Position numbers and translations under genes: made by a program. The notes beneath the pieces are model-generated. The model made no database searches. It saw only the letters and a program-made list of their open reading frames with translations, and was not told the DNA's origin. From Nitrobacter vulgaris (lineage in GTDB: Bacteria; Pseudomonadota; Alphaproteobacteria; Rhizobiales; Xanthobacteraceae), in assembly GCF_031453995.1 (NCBI RefSeq), contig NZ_JAVDPZ010000019.1, positions 10,454 through 74,453 of the forward strand: a DNA stretch of 64,000 nt, read 5' to 3'. Below are positions 51,687 through 60,822 of the stretch, in pieces (the stretch's first letter is position 1; each line of letters opens with the position of its first letter).

Positions 51687-53192
51687 ATGCCCGTGCTTTC
51701 ACGCAGAAACTTCATTGCCAGCGGTGCGGCTCTTGCAACAATTCCGCTGCCGGCCTGGGTTCATCAAGCGCACGCACAACCAGCTACCGTCCTGACTCGG
51801 TACGAGGCGACAAGCCCGCAGGGACAGGAAATGCTAGAAAAATATGCCCGAGCCGTCGCCAAGATGATGGCGCAGACACCGGAGGCCAGTCCGTTATCTT
51901 GGCTGTTCCAATGGTACACGCACTCGGTCGATCCCACTAAGGGAATGGCGGCAGAGGTCGCACGGCTTTATTCCGGGGCGCCGCCGAACGATCCGAGCCG
52001 GCTTCTCGCGCTCGCGACGTGGAATACATGCCAACCGCATCAGGCGAACGGACTACCACAGCAACAGCGAATGTTCCTCCCATGGCATCGCATGTACGTC
52101 TATCTCTTCGAGCGGATCATCCAGAAACAGCTCAACGACGCCACCTTCACGCTTCCATATTGGGACTACACGACCGACGGAAAGAAGGCGATCCCTGAAC
52201 AGTTTCGCAGACCGAATGATCCTTTGTACAAGGTGCTCTTCCGCGCAAATCGCAACGACGGCTCCATTCCTGGCACGGCCAATGTGAATGGAGGGCAGCC
52301 CATCGATCAGGATGCGGATGCGCCGTTAAATCTTGATGCGCTTGCCCGACGGGATTTCGACATAAAAGGTGTCGCGCTCGGTTTTAGCGCTGATGTTGAG
52401 AGGGGGATTCACGGCGATGTCCACGTGCTCGTCGGAAACACTTCGAACATGGGCAGCGTGCCATGGGCAGCGCGGGACCCGATCTTCTGGCTCCATCACT
52501 GCAACATCGACCGTATGTGGTGGAGTTGGAATAAGGCGGGGCGAAAGAACCCGACCAGTACGAGTTGGCTCGACCAGAGTTTCGCGTTTGCCAACGAAAA
52601 CAGCAGCCGGGTGGACCCGGTCAACCGTGACTTCGTGGAGCCCGAGGCGATCGAGGACGGTGCCTATACCTACGATCAGCCAGTACCAGTGCCGCCGCTT
52701 TCGCCGACGCCGGCTGGAGCTATGGTTGCTGCTTTTGCTCCATCGATCATCGCCCAGCAAGCGCAGCCCGGGCCTGTCAATCTGAGCGGGGCGGCGGTAT
52801 CAGTGCCTCTCACGACGACTGCCGCGGTGCCGATGAGCGCGCAGATCGCGGCGGGTGGCCAAAACCAGCGAGTCTTCCTGGTCCTGCAAAATCTGCAAGC
52901 ACACGCCCAGCCCGGGATCCGCTACAACGTCTATCTCGATCCGCCGTCTGGCGCTCCCTCCGGCCCGGCTTCGGGCCCCGTGGGTGCGATCAACTTCTTC
53001 GACGCCGTGGGACACGGCGAGCACGGCGGCATGGTACAGTCCGATAAGTTCTACAGCTTTGACGTGACGGACAGGGTCACTGGCGCCGCGGCGGGCAATG
53101 GCACTCCTCCGACGGTGCGCATCGCGCCCGCGGGCGCGGCGGCAGCGGACGCGCGGCCAGCGGTCGGGTCGGTTGCCCTCGTACGGCAGTAG
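51687..53192 (+). CDS. Tat-exported tyrosinase (polyphenol oxidase)
   Basis: 501 residues; GAGGAGG 6 bp before ATG 51687. Tat signal SRRNFIASGAALATIPLPAW. Type-3 copper site: CuA His79 (YTHS), His118 (CQPHQ), His134 (FLPWHRMY); CuB His242 and His246 (IHGDVHVLVG), His270/271 (FWLHHCNIDRMWW). After a Pro-rich linker (about 331-370) a C-terminal beta domain (373-499) resembles the plant KFDV domain, which covers the active site until removed. Oxidises phenols with O2. Followed at 39 bp by a subtilase that might process it. Confidence 0.9.
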   Translation: MPVLSRRNFIASGAALATIPLPAWVHQAHAQPATVLTRYEATSPQGQEMLEKYARAVAKMMAQTPEASPLSWLFQWYTHSVDPTKGMAAEVARLYSGAPPNDPSRLLALATWNTCQPHQANGLPQQQRMFLPWHRMYVYLFERIIQKQLNDATFTLPYWDYTTDGKKAIPEQFRRPNDPLYKVLFRANRNDGSIPGTANVNGGQPIDQDADAPLNLDALARRDFDIKGVALGFSADVERGIHGDVHVLVGNTSNMGSVPWAARDPIFWLHHCNIDRMWWSWNKAGRKNPTSTSWLDQSFAFANENSSRVDPVNRDFVEPEAIEDGAYTYDQPVPVPPLSPTPAGAMVAAFAPSIIAQQAQPGPVNLSGAAVSVPLTTTAAVPMSAQIAAGGQNQRVFLVLQNLQAHAQPGIRYNVYLDPPSGAPSGPASGPVGAINFFDAVGHGEHGGMVQSDKFYSFDVTDRVTGAAAGNGTPPTVRIAPAGAAAADARPAVGSVALVRQ

Positions 53193-53231
53193 TCTAGGCC
53201 GTCCTGTCGGCGTGGCCTGGGAGCTCGGCCA

Positions 53232-54737
53232 ATGAACGACGACCGTATCGAGCAACTGATACTCATGTCGCGGCGCAGGTTGCGCGCTCGGGGACCGTCC
53301 CTGTCGGCGGCCGCCAGGAGGGTTCTGCGCAAGCTGGACTCGCTGGTGGATGTTCTGCACGAAACGGATCGGCTGCCTGAACTTCGCGCAGCCGTGACCC
53401 TGGCGAAGGGCGTTCGCTGCCATGTCATCGATTCGATCCGCGGAGATGGGCCCAAGCTGATTGAGGTGATCAGGCGGGATATTCCAGCTTTTCGGGCGGC
53501 ATTCCCCGAGCTTGACTTGGTTCCGGTCGTTCATTACCGGCCTGCTTTGGCCCCTCGGCCTGCAGCGCTCTCTGTGGCTACTGATTCTGGAAGCGTAGGT
53601 TCGCTTTCTCTCAGGATCGTCGATGGGCTGACGGGACGCCCCGTTCAAAACGCTCAAGTCGTGGCTCTTACGAATTTCGCGACCCGGGAGGGGCGGAATG
53701 GCGTATCCGACGAGGACGGACTGGCTCTGCTCGCGTTCGAGACCATGCCGGTGCGGCTTGAGAGGCTCTACGTATACCCGCCACTCGCCGGGTATTGGGG
53801 GCTTTTTCAATCCGACTTCGTGCTCAACGATGGAGCGACCCTCTCTTTGCAGCCGATCGATTTGACGCGCGCCGACAGCCTCAGACACTTCTTTCCAAGC
53901 GCTAAAGCTGACACCGGTGCCGGTGCCGGCGTCACCGTCGGAGTCATTGATGGTGGTGTCGGGCCTCATGCAGACCTGGTCTGCGAGGGCGACGCGGACA
54001 ACGGCTCCGGGCACGGCACTCACGTGGCCGGAATCATTGCGAGCCGGGGCACGGCCCCGGCGGGAGTTCGGGGCATTGCCCCCGGCGCTCGGATTCGAAG
54101 TTACCGGGCGTTCGGCTCAGCGGGCGGTCTTGCATCCAATTTCTCGGTTGCAAAGGCGATCGACGCCGCGGTTCGTGACGGCTGCGACATCCTCAACATG
54201 AGTTTTATTCTTGAAGATGGTGTTGAAGATCCGGCTGTGCGCACCGCGATTGAGGATGCACGCGAAGGCGGGGTGCTACCGGTTGCAGCTACGGGGAACT
54301 CGTTTCGCCAAAGCGTGGGATTTCCGGCGCGCGACTCGCTCTGCCTTGCGGTTTCAGCGCTAGGCCGAAGAGGAACCTTTCCGGATGAGTCGGTCGAGGC
54401 GGCCGACGTGACGCCGCCGTTTGGTCTTGATTCCGACGACTACATCGCCGCGTTCTCCAACGCGGGCCTCGAGGTGGACCTCACAGCACCGGGGGCTGGC
54501 GTGGTCTCAACAGTGCCGGGCGGGTACGGAGTGTTGAGTGGGACCTCGATGGCCTGTCCGGTTGTTAGTGCAATGGCGGCACGGATGCTTGCCCGCAACG
54601 CAGACGTCCTCAGCATGCCTCGGAGGTCAGAGCGTTCGACGCGGCTTGCGCAGCTAGTGTTAGGCGCGGCGGCCTCGCTCGGCTTCCCTGCCGATCTGCA
54701 GGGGGCTGGGATACCGTATGAAGGAGGCGACGCGTAA
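53232..54737 (+). CDS. Leaderless subtilisin-like protease (S8)
   Basis: 501 residues, no signal peptide. Residues 1-110 form an unusual basic/helical N-terminal region; 120-208 a carboxypeptidase-regulatory-like beta domain (SLSLRIVDGLTGRPVQNAQV); 225-500 the S8 domain with Asp240 (VGVIDGGV), His261 (GHGTHVAG), oxyanion Asn356 (AATGN) and Ser439 (SGTSMACP). No normal I9 pro-domain, but the next ORF looks like one. Lies 39 bp after the tyrosinase. May process the tyrosinase or a cytoplasmic target; unproven. Confidence 0.85.
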   Translation: MNDDRIEQLILMSRRRLRARGPSLSAAARRVLRKLDSLVDVLHETDRLPELRAAVTLAKGVRCHVIDSIRGDGPKLIEVIRRDIPAFRAAFPELDLVPVVHYRPALAPRPAALSVATDSGSVGSLSLRIVDGLTGRPVQNAQVVALTNFATREGRNGVSDEDGLALLAFETMPVRLERLYVYPPLAGYWGLFQSDFVLNDGATLSLQPIDLTRADSLRHFFPSAKADTGAGAGVTVGVIDGGVGPHADLVCEGDADNGSGHGTHVAGIIASRGTAPAGVRGIAPGARIRSYRAFGSAGGLASNFSVAKAIDAAVRDGCDILNMSFILEDGVEDPAVRTAIEDAREGGVLPVAATGNSFRQSVGFPARDSLCLAVSALGRRGTFPDESVEAADVTPPFGLDSDDYIAAFSNAGLEVDLTAPGAGVVSTVPGGYGVLSGTSMACPVVSAMAARMLARNADVLSMPRRSERSTRLAQLVLGAAASLGFPADLQGAGIPYEGGDA

Positions 54738-54987
54738 GGTGGTCGTTTTTATTCTAAGGCAACGAGGCCCGGGGCCGCTACCCGATCAGGTGGTCGAAGT
54801 GGTGAAGAATCACCCTGGCCTTCAAATCATTGAACGCTCGACGAAGATGTTGCGGGTCGAGGGCACCAGCGAAGATTTACAGGCTGTAACGGACGGACAA
54901 CTTGGGCTGCAATTTTCAGAGGAGCGGCAATATAGCCCCGTGAAGCCGTTCCAGGAATCTGCACGGCCTCCGAGACGCAAGCCTTGA
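54718..54987 (+). CDS. Small I9/propeptide-like protein
   Basis: Up to 89 residues. Overlaps the end of the subtilase gene by 20 bp; AGGAGG inside the overlap suggests that translation may begin at a GTG near 54739 instead of ATG 54718. VVVFILRQRGPGPLPDQVVE, KNHPGLQIIERSTKMLRVEG and TSEDLQAVTDGQLGLQF give the strand-helix-strand-strand-helix-strand order of an I9-type inhibitor/chaperone. A stand-alone I9 beside a protease lacking one suggests inhibition or folding help in trans. Confidence 0.55.
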   Translation: MKEATRKVVVFILRQRGPGPLPDQVVEVVKNHPGLQIIERSTKMLRVEGTSEDLQAVTDGQLGLQFSEERQYSPVKPFQESARPPRRKP

Positions 54988-55294
54988 TCGTCATTCACGA
55001 GGTCAGTCACCCTATCGCGAGACGGCATGCAGCTGTGGCAACAGGCATGAAGGATGGAAGGCTCATACAATAATAAAAAGGCTTTGAACTGGTCATTCGC
55101 TTTCGAGATAAGATGCCGTACATCCTCTGCATTTGTCCACCATCCGAGCGTACGGGCAGGAGTTCACGACGCTCAGGGCGACGGGTCGGGATCGCTGGCC
55201 GCAAAACGATCTCATCATCTCCCTGCAGCCGAGAAGGGAGTCAGACTTTAGAACCCGATCACATATTTCTATTTCGGCTATAAGGAGATGCGAG

Positions 55295-55849
55295 ATGGCG
55301 ATCACAGCCGACCAAGTTACTTTCGATACGCCTGCGGTTGAGTTTCGGCTTCCAGCGACTGACGGCAAGACTTACGGACTGGACGACCTTGCGGGCCAAA
55401 AGGGCACCGTCGTCGTCTTCATCTGCAACCATTGCCCCTACGTCAAAGCGGTGATCGACCGCATGGTTGCCGACGCGCGGGTGCTGATGTCTGAGGGCGT
55501 TGGTTTTGTGGCGATTTGTTCGAACGATGCGGCGAACCGTCCCGAAGATTCATTTGAGAATATGCAGCATTTCGCCAAGGCTCATGGTTTCCCATTTCCT
55601 TATCTGCACGACGAGACACAAGCGGTCGCGCGGGCGTATGGAGCGGTGTGTACGCCGGACTTCTTTGGTTACAGCGCCGACCGCAAGCTCAAGTACCGGG
55701 GTCGCCTCGACGAAGGCCGCAAAACTGCGCCCCGCGCGGAGGCGCCCCGAGAGCTCGTCGAGGCCATGCGCGCGATTGCGAGGACCGGTGTGGCACCAGC
55801 TGATCAAAATCCGTCCCTTGGCTGCTCGATCAAATGGAAGGATGCATAA
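55295..55849 (+). CDS. Thioredoxin-fold (AhpC/TSA-like) protein
   Basis: 184 residues from MAITADQVTFDTPAVEFRLP (TAAGGAGATG upstream). FRLPATDGKTYGLDDLAGQK, VVFICNHCPYVKAVIDRMVA with a C-x-x-C-type pair, YLHDETQAVARAYGAVCTPD and FFGYSADRKLKYRGRLDEGR match the thioredoxin-family peroxiredoxin-like group with a third Cys. Cytoplasmic. Probably not part of the tyrosinase operon (300 bp gap). Confidence 0.85.
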   Translation: MAITADQVTFDTPAVEFRLPATDGKTYGLDDLAGQKGTVVVFICNHCPYVKAVIDRMVADARVLMSEGVGFVAICSNDAANRPEDSFENMQHFAKAHGFPFPYLHDETQAVARAYGAVCTPDFFGYSADRKLKYRGRLDEGRKTAPRAEAPRELVEAMRAIARTGVAPADQNPSLGCSIKWKDA

Positions 55850-56144
55850 GCCGAGCGCTGTCATCGAGCCGCACCAGCTACGCGGTTCGAAGTCAGGCGA
55901 GCATAGACATGCCGTCCGCGCGGGTCGCTTTCGTACGACTCCAAACCGCCTCGCGCTACCAGTTGAAGCGACTCATCGGGTTAATAAGCAAACTAAACTG
56001 TGCAACCATTGGGCGAGACGCTCGTCTACAACGTATTCGATTATCCGAACCGTCCCGGGCTCTCCCATCTTGCGCTCAGAGCGAGTCTCAGCTTCATTCA
56101 AGCGGCAGGCTGTTTTCAATCGTTTTTTTAGTTGGCATGAACCC
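55850..56144. other. Intergenic, nothing recognised
   Basis: Long overlapping frames pass through, but they are continuations of neighbouring genes in other frames. Confidence 0.4.
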
Positions 56145-56597
56145 ATGGGAACTGTGATTGGACTACTACCGGTGACGCCTTCGATCGATCAATTCGCCCG
56201 GATAATTTCGAATGTTGCTGCCCCGGCATTTCTACTCGGTGCGGTCGCGTCCTTCATCTCCGTCGTGATATCGCGCATCAATCGCGTGATCGACCGATTG
56301 CATTTCATCCACAGTATCCCTGATGACGACGTTTCGCGACTTCACTTTCGAAGTGATTTGCCTCGGCTCAGGCGTCGCGCTGTCCTTTTGAACCGATCGC
56401 TCTTCTGCTCGATCCTGGCCGCAATCACGACCGCTCTGATCATTTTCGGAGCATTCGTCAGTGCGTTTCTTCATCTCCGGCACGAGTATGGAATCGCGCT
56501 CTTGTTCATGGCCGCCATGATCCTGTTCAGTGTTTCATTAGTTGATCTGGCCCGCGAGACCAGACTGGCTCTCCACGAGGTCGACCTTTACCGGTAA
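56145..56597 (+). CDS. DUF2721 membrane protein
   Basis: 150 residues from MGTVIGLLPVTPSIDQFARI. Three TM segments: IISNVAAPAFLLGAVASFISV, FCSILAAITTALIIFGAFVSA and GIALLFMAAMILFSVSLVDL, with a basic cytoplasmic loop (INRVIDRLHFIHS, LRRRAVLLNRSLF) between the first two. This is the DUF2721 pattern. Weak ribosome site. Confidence 0.7.
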   Translation: MGTVIGLLPVTPSIDQFARIISNVAAPAFLLGAVASFISVVISRINRVIDRLHFIHSIPDDDVSRLHFRSDLPRLRRRAVLLNRSLFCSILAAITTALIIFGAFVSAFLHLRHEYGIALLFMAAMILFSVSLVDLARETRLALHEVDLYR

Positions 56598-56932
56598 GCT
56601 GCAATTTGAACTTGGCGGTAGGCATCGCAGCATTCTGAACGCGTTACAATGACCATGTCTCCAAAGACTCGCGCGTCGGCCGAACGAGATGCGGGGGACT
56701 GCACGAATGGTCAGTCACTGCATTTGAAGCGGGTCGATCCTCATCCGAGTGCTTTCTGAAAGGAAGCTTATTTCGGAGAGTGAGTCATCTTGCAAGGTCG
56801 TCCGGTGTAAGCATCACCGACAGCTTCGAACCTGTTCACACTCGATTGCATTGACTTAGATCAAGGCAGTTGTTCGGGCGCTATCATAATCCATCTCGCG
56901 CTTTGTTGCTTTGTGGCAGAGGAAACGAAGGT
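56598..56932. other. Intergenic with FixK-type box
   Basis: No gene. The FixK-type box at 56851-56864 lies about 70 bp before the next start. Confidence 0.45.
56851..56864. promoter_or_regulatory. FixK/FNR-type box
   Basis: TTGACTTAGATCAA fits TTGAC/T-N4-ATCAA with one half varied. About 70 bp before ATG 56933, a usual distance for activation. Confidence 0.55.
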
Positions 56933-57181
56933 ATGACAATGCTTACACACCAGGTTACGGGGACGCTTCTCGCGGTCCTCCTGTTCACGATTTCCGCATC
57001 TCAAGAATCCAAAGCTCAAGCCGGTGCGCTTGCTGCCTGCAAAGCAGACGCGGCCAGAATATGTCCTGGCATAGAGCCAGGCGGTGGCAAAATAATTCAG
57101 TGTCTTAAGCAACATAAGGACGACGTGACCATCGGTTGTGCGAAGGAGTTGAAATCGATCAAAGCTAAGATGGGTAAGTGA
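56933..57181 (+). CDS. Exported cysteine-rich repeat protein
   Basis: 82 residues. Signal peptide MTMLTHQVTGTLLAVLLFTI to about residue 29. Mature domain has four Cys in the order ACKADAARICPGIEPGGGKI, QCLKQHKDDVTIGC, as in small Cys-rich repeat (GLG1-like) proteins. GAGG(AAACG)AAGG precedes the ATG. The upstream FixK-type box suggests micro-oxic expression. Confidence 0.7.
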   Translation: MTMLTHQVTGTLLAVLLFTISASQESKAQAGALAACKADAARICPGIEPGGGKIIQCLKQHKDDVTIGCAKELKSIKAKMGK

Positions 57182-57439
57182 CGGATACGCCGAAATGTCA
57201 TGGTTCACGAAGGGGAGATGATCCGCAGGCACATGCCCTGACCCCGAAAAAAGTTTGTTGTGCAATTTTGAAAAACTTCGATATATATCGTTGAATACGA
57301 CGATGGACATGCTCCCTCCGTCCGTATTCGCCGCAAGGCGATTGTGACCCGGTTTCGGGCCACTAGCGTTCCCAAGACTTCCCGCGCTGTTCATCTCGGT
57401 GGATGGCGCGGCTTTCTTTGTGATACTCTGGAGAAGAGA

Positions 57440-57649
57440 ATGTCGACAGGTACAGTAAAGTGGTTTAACGGCCAAAAGGGCTATGGATTTATCCAGCCGG
57501 ATGGTGGCGGCAGTGACGTGTTCGTGCACATCAGCGCTGTTCAGCGCGCCGGATTGAACAGTCTTGGCGAAGGTCAAAAGGTGTCTTTTGAAGCCAAGAC
57601 CGATGAGGCGCGTGGTAAGGTGAGCGCGGAGAATTTGTCTCTAAGGTGA
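57440..57649 (+). CDS. Cold-shock protein (CspA family)
   Basis: 69 residues: GTVKWFNGQKGYGFIQPDGG with RNP1 (KGYGFI) and VFVHISAVQ (RNP2), then VSFEAKTDEARGKVSAENLS. Single-stranded nucleic-acid chaperone. GGAGAAGAGA just before ATG. A CGATATATATCG palindrome lies 150 bp upstream (57279-57290). Confidence 0.95.
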   Translation: MSTGTVKWFNGQKGYGFIQPDGGGSDVFVHISAVQRAGLNSLGEGQKVSFEAKTDEARGKVSAENLSLR

Positions 57650-58260
57650 GAACAAATCTACGGATGCATTGTACTGAGGGTAGCTCGTCGGTTTCAACAT
57701 TGGATGAGCTTCACCCCCTGGATCGGTTGAATATGCGCATCGGCGAACTCCAAACGCTTTTGTGTCGCATTGGGTAATCGTCACGGCCTGCCGTACTCCA
57801 ATTGTCCGCGCATGCATTATTGGGGATGGCGAGACATTTGGCACGGGTTGTCGGCTGGCGGTCGCGGCGCTTCTAGTAGATATTAGACGAAACGGGAAAA
57901 GCCGACTTCTGTTTTTGCCAAATTGTTCAGGATGACAGATAGAGCGGGTCAGCAGGCGTCTGGTCTGCGATATCTGCTCAGTCGGATCTCGACCTAGATG
58001 CCCGACCAGCCAGCCCTTATCTTCTCCTCACACGGTCAGGATCACATTGGATTTACGTGAGAGCATCCTGACGGATTCATTCTTTGGCGAAGTGGCGCTT
58101 GCATCCAACGATCATAGCCCGCTCAGTGCGGACGTTTAACTCCGCTGATGGCGGGACACTCCCTTTTCAACGCAGCTTTGGCTGACACGCTTAGCGATAG
58201 AAAATTGACGTTACAAATGATAATGTTGAAGACTCATCTTCTGGGCGCATTGAGTGTGAA
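57650..58260. other. No recognisable gene
   Basis: Only short frames; no repeat, RNA gene or clear promoter identified. Confidence 0.4.
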
Positions 58261-58665
58261 ATGCCGGCCTCATCCAACAGAGCATTACCCTCACTGATTT
58301 TGCGGATCGATCTCGATCCAGAGTGCCGCATTGGACCCGGAAAAATTCAGCTCCTTGAAAGCATACAGACTTGCGGCTCAATTTCGGCCGCTGGACGTGC
58401 CATGGACATGTCCTACAAGCGCGCGTGGGATCTCGTCGATGAAACAAATCGCATCTGCCGGCAGGCGGCAGTCGCGCGGCAGACCGGCGGCAAGAACGGT
58501 GGCGGCGCGGTCCTGACCCCCTTCGGGGTCGCCCTGGTCGCTCGCTATCGCAAGATAGAACGCGATGCCGCCAGCGCGGTCCACAAGGAACTCGAGGCGC
58601 TGCGAAACGACATCCGGCATCCGAAGAAAAGCACGGAACGAGACAGGGACGTCAAAGCCCGTTGA
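58261..58665 (+). CDS. ModE-type winged-HTH regulator (no effector domain)
   Basis: 134 residues. RIDLDPECRIGPGKIQLLES, IQTCGSISAAGRAMDMSYKR, AWDLVDETNRICRQAAVARQ and TGGKNGGGAVLTPFGVALVA form the ModE N-terminal DNA-binding fold. The molybdate-binding TOBE domains are absent, as in the short LysR/ModE-like group. A basic tail follows. Target unknown; no mod genes nearby. Confidence 0.8.
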   Translation: MPASSNRALPSLILRIDLDPECRIGPGKIQLLESIQTCGSISAAGRAMDMSYKRAWDLVDETNRICRQAAVARQTGGKNGGGAVLTPFGVALVARYRKIERDAASAVHKELEALRNDIRHPKKSTERDRDVKAR

Positions 58666-59243
58666 CTTGGCTGCGCTCTGATGCCCGAGCGGCCCAGTTT
58701 TCTACCGCACCCCAGACGGCTCACCGCCGTTTTGCGTGGCGAGCACGTCGGCACGATCATTCACACTGGTGCACTCAGGTCTGGTTTCAATTCCAGAGTA
58801 TTGATCTGGTATCGGAAAAACGGGTCGGAGCATTTGCTCCGGCCGCTTGTATTTGAATGAGTGTGTCGCTGATTTCGAAGCCGCGGCTTTGCCAACGCAT
58901 CGGTTTCGCTGACATAGCGAAGCGGCAGCTTCAAAACGGCATGCAAATTGATGGCGACTAAGTCCGTATAATATCGCCATACCGCAGGTCTCCCAAGCGG
59001 TCGGACCTTTCGTCAAGTTTCGTCTCTGCGTAGGAGTAGAGGCAGAGCCTTTGGCGTTTAACAAATGCGGAAGCTCTCTCCTATCGAGAATCTTACCTTT
59101 TGAGGTGCTGTCATTTAGATCGCGGCACGTCATGCTGAGTCAGCGCCGACCTATTGCAAATTAGATTAAAGGGCCGGTCCGCATCCGAAGGTTGCTTAAA
59201 CCCGTCGCGCAACTTCTCAATTGACTCGCATGATTTTGAGGGT

Positions 59244-59273
59244 ATGCGATATAATTATATGAATATATCGCAT
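59244..59273. repeat. 10-bp inverted repeat, A/T-rich core
   Basis: ATGCGATATA (59244-59253) and TATATCGCAT (59264-59273) are exact complements around a 10-nt A/T spacer. Could be an operator or relic promoter of a lost gene. Confidence 0.4.
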
Positions 59274-59371
59274 CCAAATTGAATTCATCACATCTTTTAG
59301 GAGCGGCATCGGGTGGCAATCGCTGCCCGGACGCTCGATGGGTGAAAGGGAAACTTATGTCCAGAAATGTC

Positions 59372-59755
59372 TTAAATAATATCGCGCGAGAAGCGGGATA
59401 CGCCAAAACTCGGCGACTGGTGGAGTTCGGCCACAGCCATCGGCGCTCTTGCCGCAACCTCTGCAGGGGCGGCGACCTGCTTGCCGACAGTCGCGCCGCC
59501 CGTTGCCACCATTGCCGTGGCGTCAAATTTCTTCGAGCCTGCAAAAGATTTACGTGCGGACTTCACGGCCTCGAGGCAGCCCGGCTTCGGAAAGGTCATC
59601 CGCATCTGTCATGGCTCGACCGGTTCACTCCCTGCAGCAGGACATAGTTCGAGCCGGTGAATTCAACATAGACGTAATCCGGGGTGCCTGACTTGATTGG
59701 CGCGATGCCGGGACAGATTTGGGCCTTCGAGAAGGCATTCGGATCGATTCAGGAG
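59372..59755 (-). pseudogene. Possible exported-protein relic
   Basis: One minus-strand frame reads DPNAFSKAQICPGIAPIKSG, TPDYVYVEFTGSNYVLLQGV and stops near 59605. An overlapping frame then continues MTFPKPGCLEAVKSARKSFA with an Ala-rich tail. Both look like once-coding pieces but have no proper start. Family unknown. Confidence 0.3.
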
Positions 59756-59994
59756 TCCCCGCTCAGGATACCATTGGTACTGATCTCCTCGATTTCATGC
59801 TGAATAACGTCAGCGGTACCTACTGGCCGACTTTCCTTACTAACCATTGCTACGGCCAGATCTAGCGACGCCTTGTTCCGCGCGGCCTGTCCAGACCTGA
59901 AAGGCAGACCTTGCCGCGGACTGCGCGGAACTCGAAAGACAAGCCTCTGATAAGGTCGGTGACCGCTCCGGGGTTCTGCAAGACGCGAGGCAGG

Positions 59995-60017
59995 CGCCAG
60001 CCCACAACGGGCTGGCG
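59995..60017 (+). terminator. GC-rich hairpin directly before exbB
   Basis: CGCCAGCCC (59995-60003) pairs with GGGCTGGCG (60009-60017), loop ACAAC, followed by TTT and then the ATG of exbB. It has terminator form and leaves no room for a ribosome site, consistent with a fusion of exbB to a foreign gene end. Confidence 0.5.
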
Positions 60018-60020
60018 TTT

Positions 60021-60392
60021 ATGTTTTCAACCATCGCCTTCGAGCGCATCTTTTTCTATCGCACCGTCGACCCGAAAGCCTTCGCTAGCATCAAGGCTCT
60101 GGAACTGAAATTGACCCAGCGGCTGTTCGTCGTCGCCTCGGTCGCCTCCAACGCGCCCTATATCGGGCTGCTCGGCACCGTGCTCGGCATCATGCTGACC
60201 TTTTACACGTTGGGCCTCGATACCTCGATCGACACCAGCAAGATCATGATCGGTCTGGCGCTGGCGTTGAAGGCCACCGCTGCCGGCCTGATCGTCGCGC
60301 TGGTCTCGGTGGTGATTTACAACGCGCTGCTGCGCAAGGCGAAAGTGATGATGCTGGAATGGGAGATCGCTCGGGAGAGCGCTCATGGATGA
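60021..60392 (+). CDS. exbB: ExbB energy-transducing protein, 5' truncated
   Basis: 123 residues: [40 protein letters not shown] block ([20 protein letters not shown]), [10 protein letters not shown] and [20 protein letters not shown]. Short-form ExbB proteins begin with a TM helix about 20-25 residues before FER; here only FSTIAFER remains, so most of TM1 is lost. No ribosome site; a hairpin abuts the ATG. Overlaps exbD by 8 bp. Proton-driven partner of TonB, probably defective. Confidence 0.75.
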
Positions 60393-60768
60393 AGAGCCTA
60401 TCGACACCCTCAATGTCATCCCGTTTGTCGACATCATGCTGGTGTTGCTGACCATCGTGCTGACGACCGCGAGCTTCATCGCCACCGGCCGCATTCCGAT
60501 CGCGTTGCCGCAGACCGCGCATGCCGAGACCAACAAGCAGAAGGACAAGACGATTGAGCTGACCGTCGGCGGTGCGATCTATTTTGACGGCGAGCAGGTC
60601 ACGAAGGACACGCTGGCTGAGAAGGCGAAGGACTTGGCGCCGGAGACTTCGTTCCTGATCCGGGCCGACCGTGCGATCCAATTCCAGCAGTTCGTCGACG
60701 TCACCGATGTGCTCAAGCAGCTCAAGTTCACCAGGGTCGCGGTGCAGACCCAGAACGCGGCCAAATGA
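60385..60768 (+). CDS. exbD: ExbD energy-transducing protein
   Basis: 127 residues. [20 protein letters not shown] holds the TM helix with the essential Asp (VDIMLVLL), then a periplasmic domain ([40 protein letters not shown]). Complete. Between exbB (8-bp overlap) and tonB. Confidence 0.9.
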
Positions 60769-60822
60769 CATGATAGCGGGCAGTCGTTTGAGCGTTCATC
60801 GTCGTGCGTCGCGAGAGAGATC

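Larger units (their letters stand above)
58666..60020. other. Degraded stretch without intact gene
   Basis: About 1.35 kb. It holds an inverted repeat (59244-59273), a possible minus-strand coding relic (59372-59755) and a hairpin directly before exbB (59995-60017). The rest shows nothing recognisable. Confidence 0.45.

Noticed and set aside
58261..58665. Molybdate-responsive ModE
   Set aside because: Only the DNA-binding part is present and no molybdate transport genes are nearby, so molybdate sensing is not supported.
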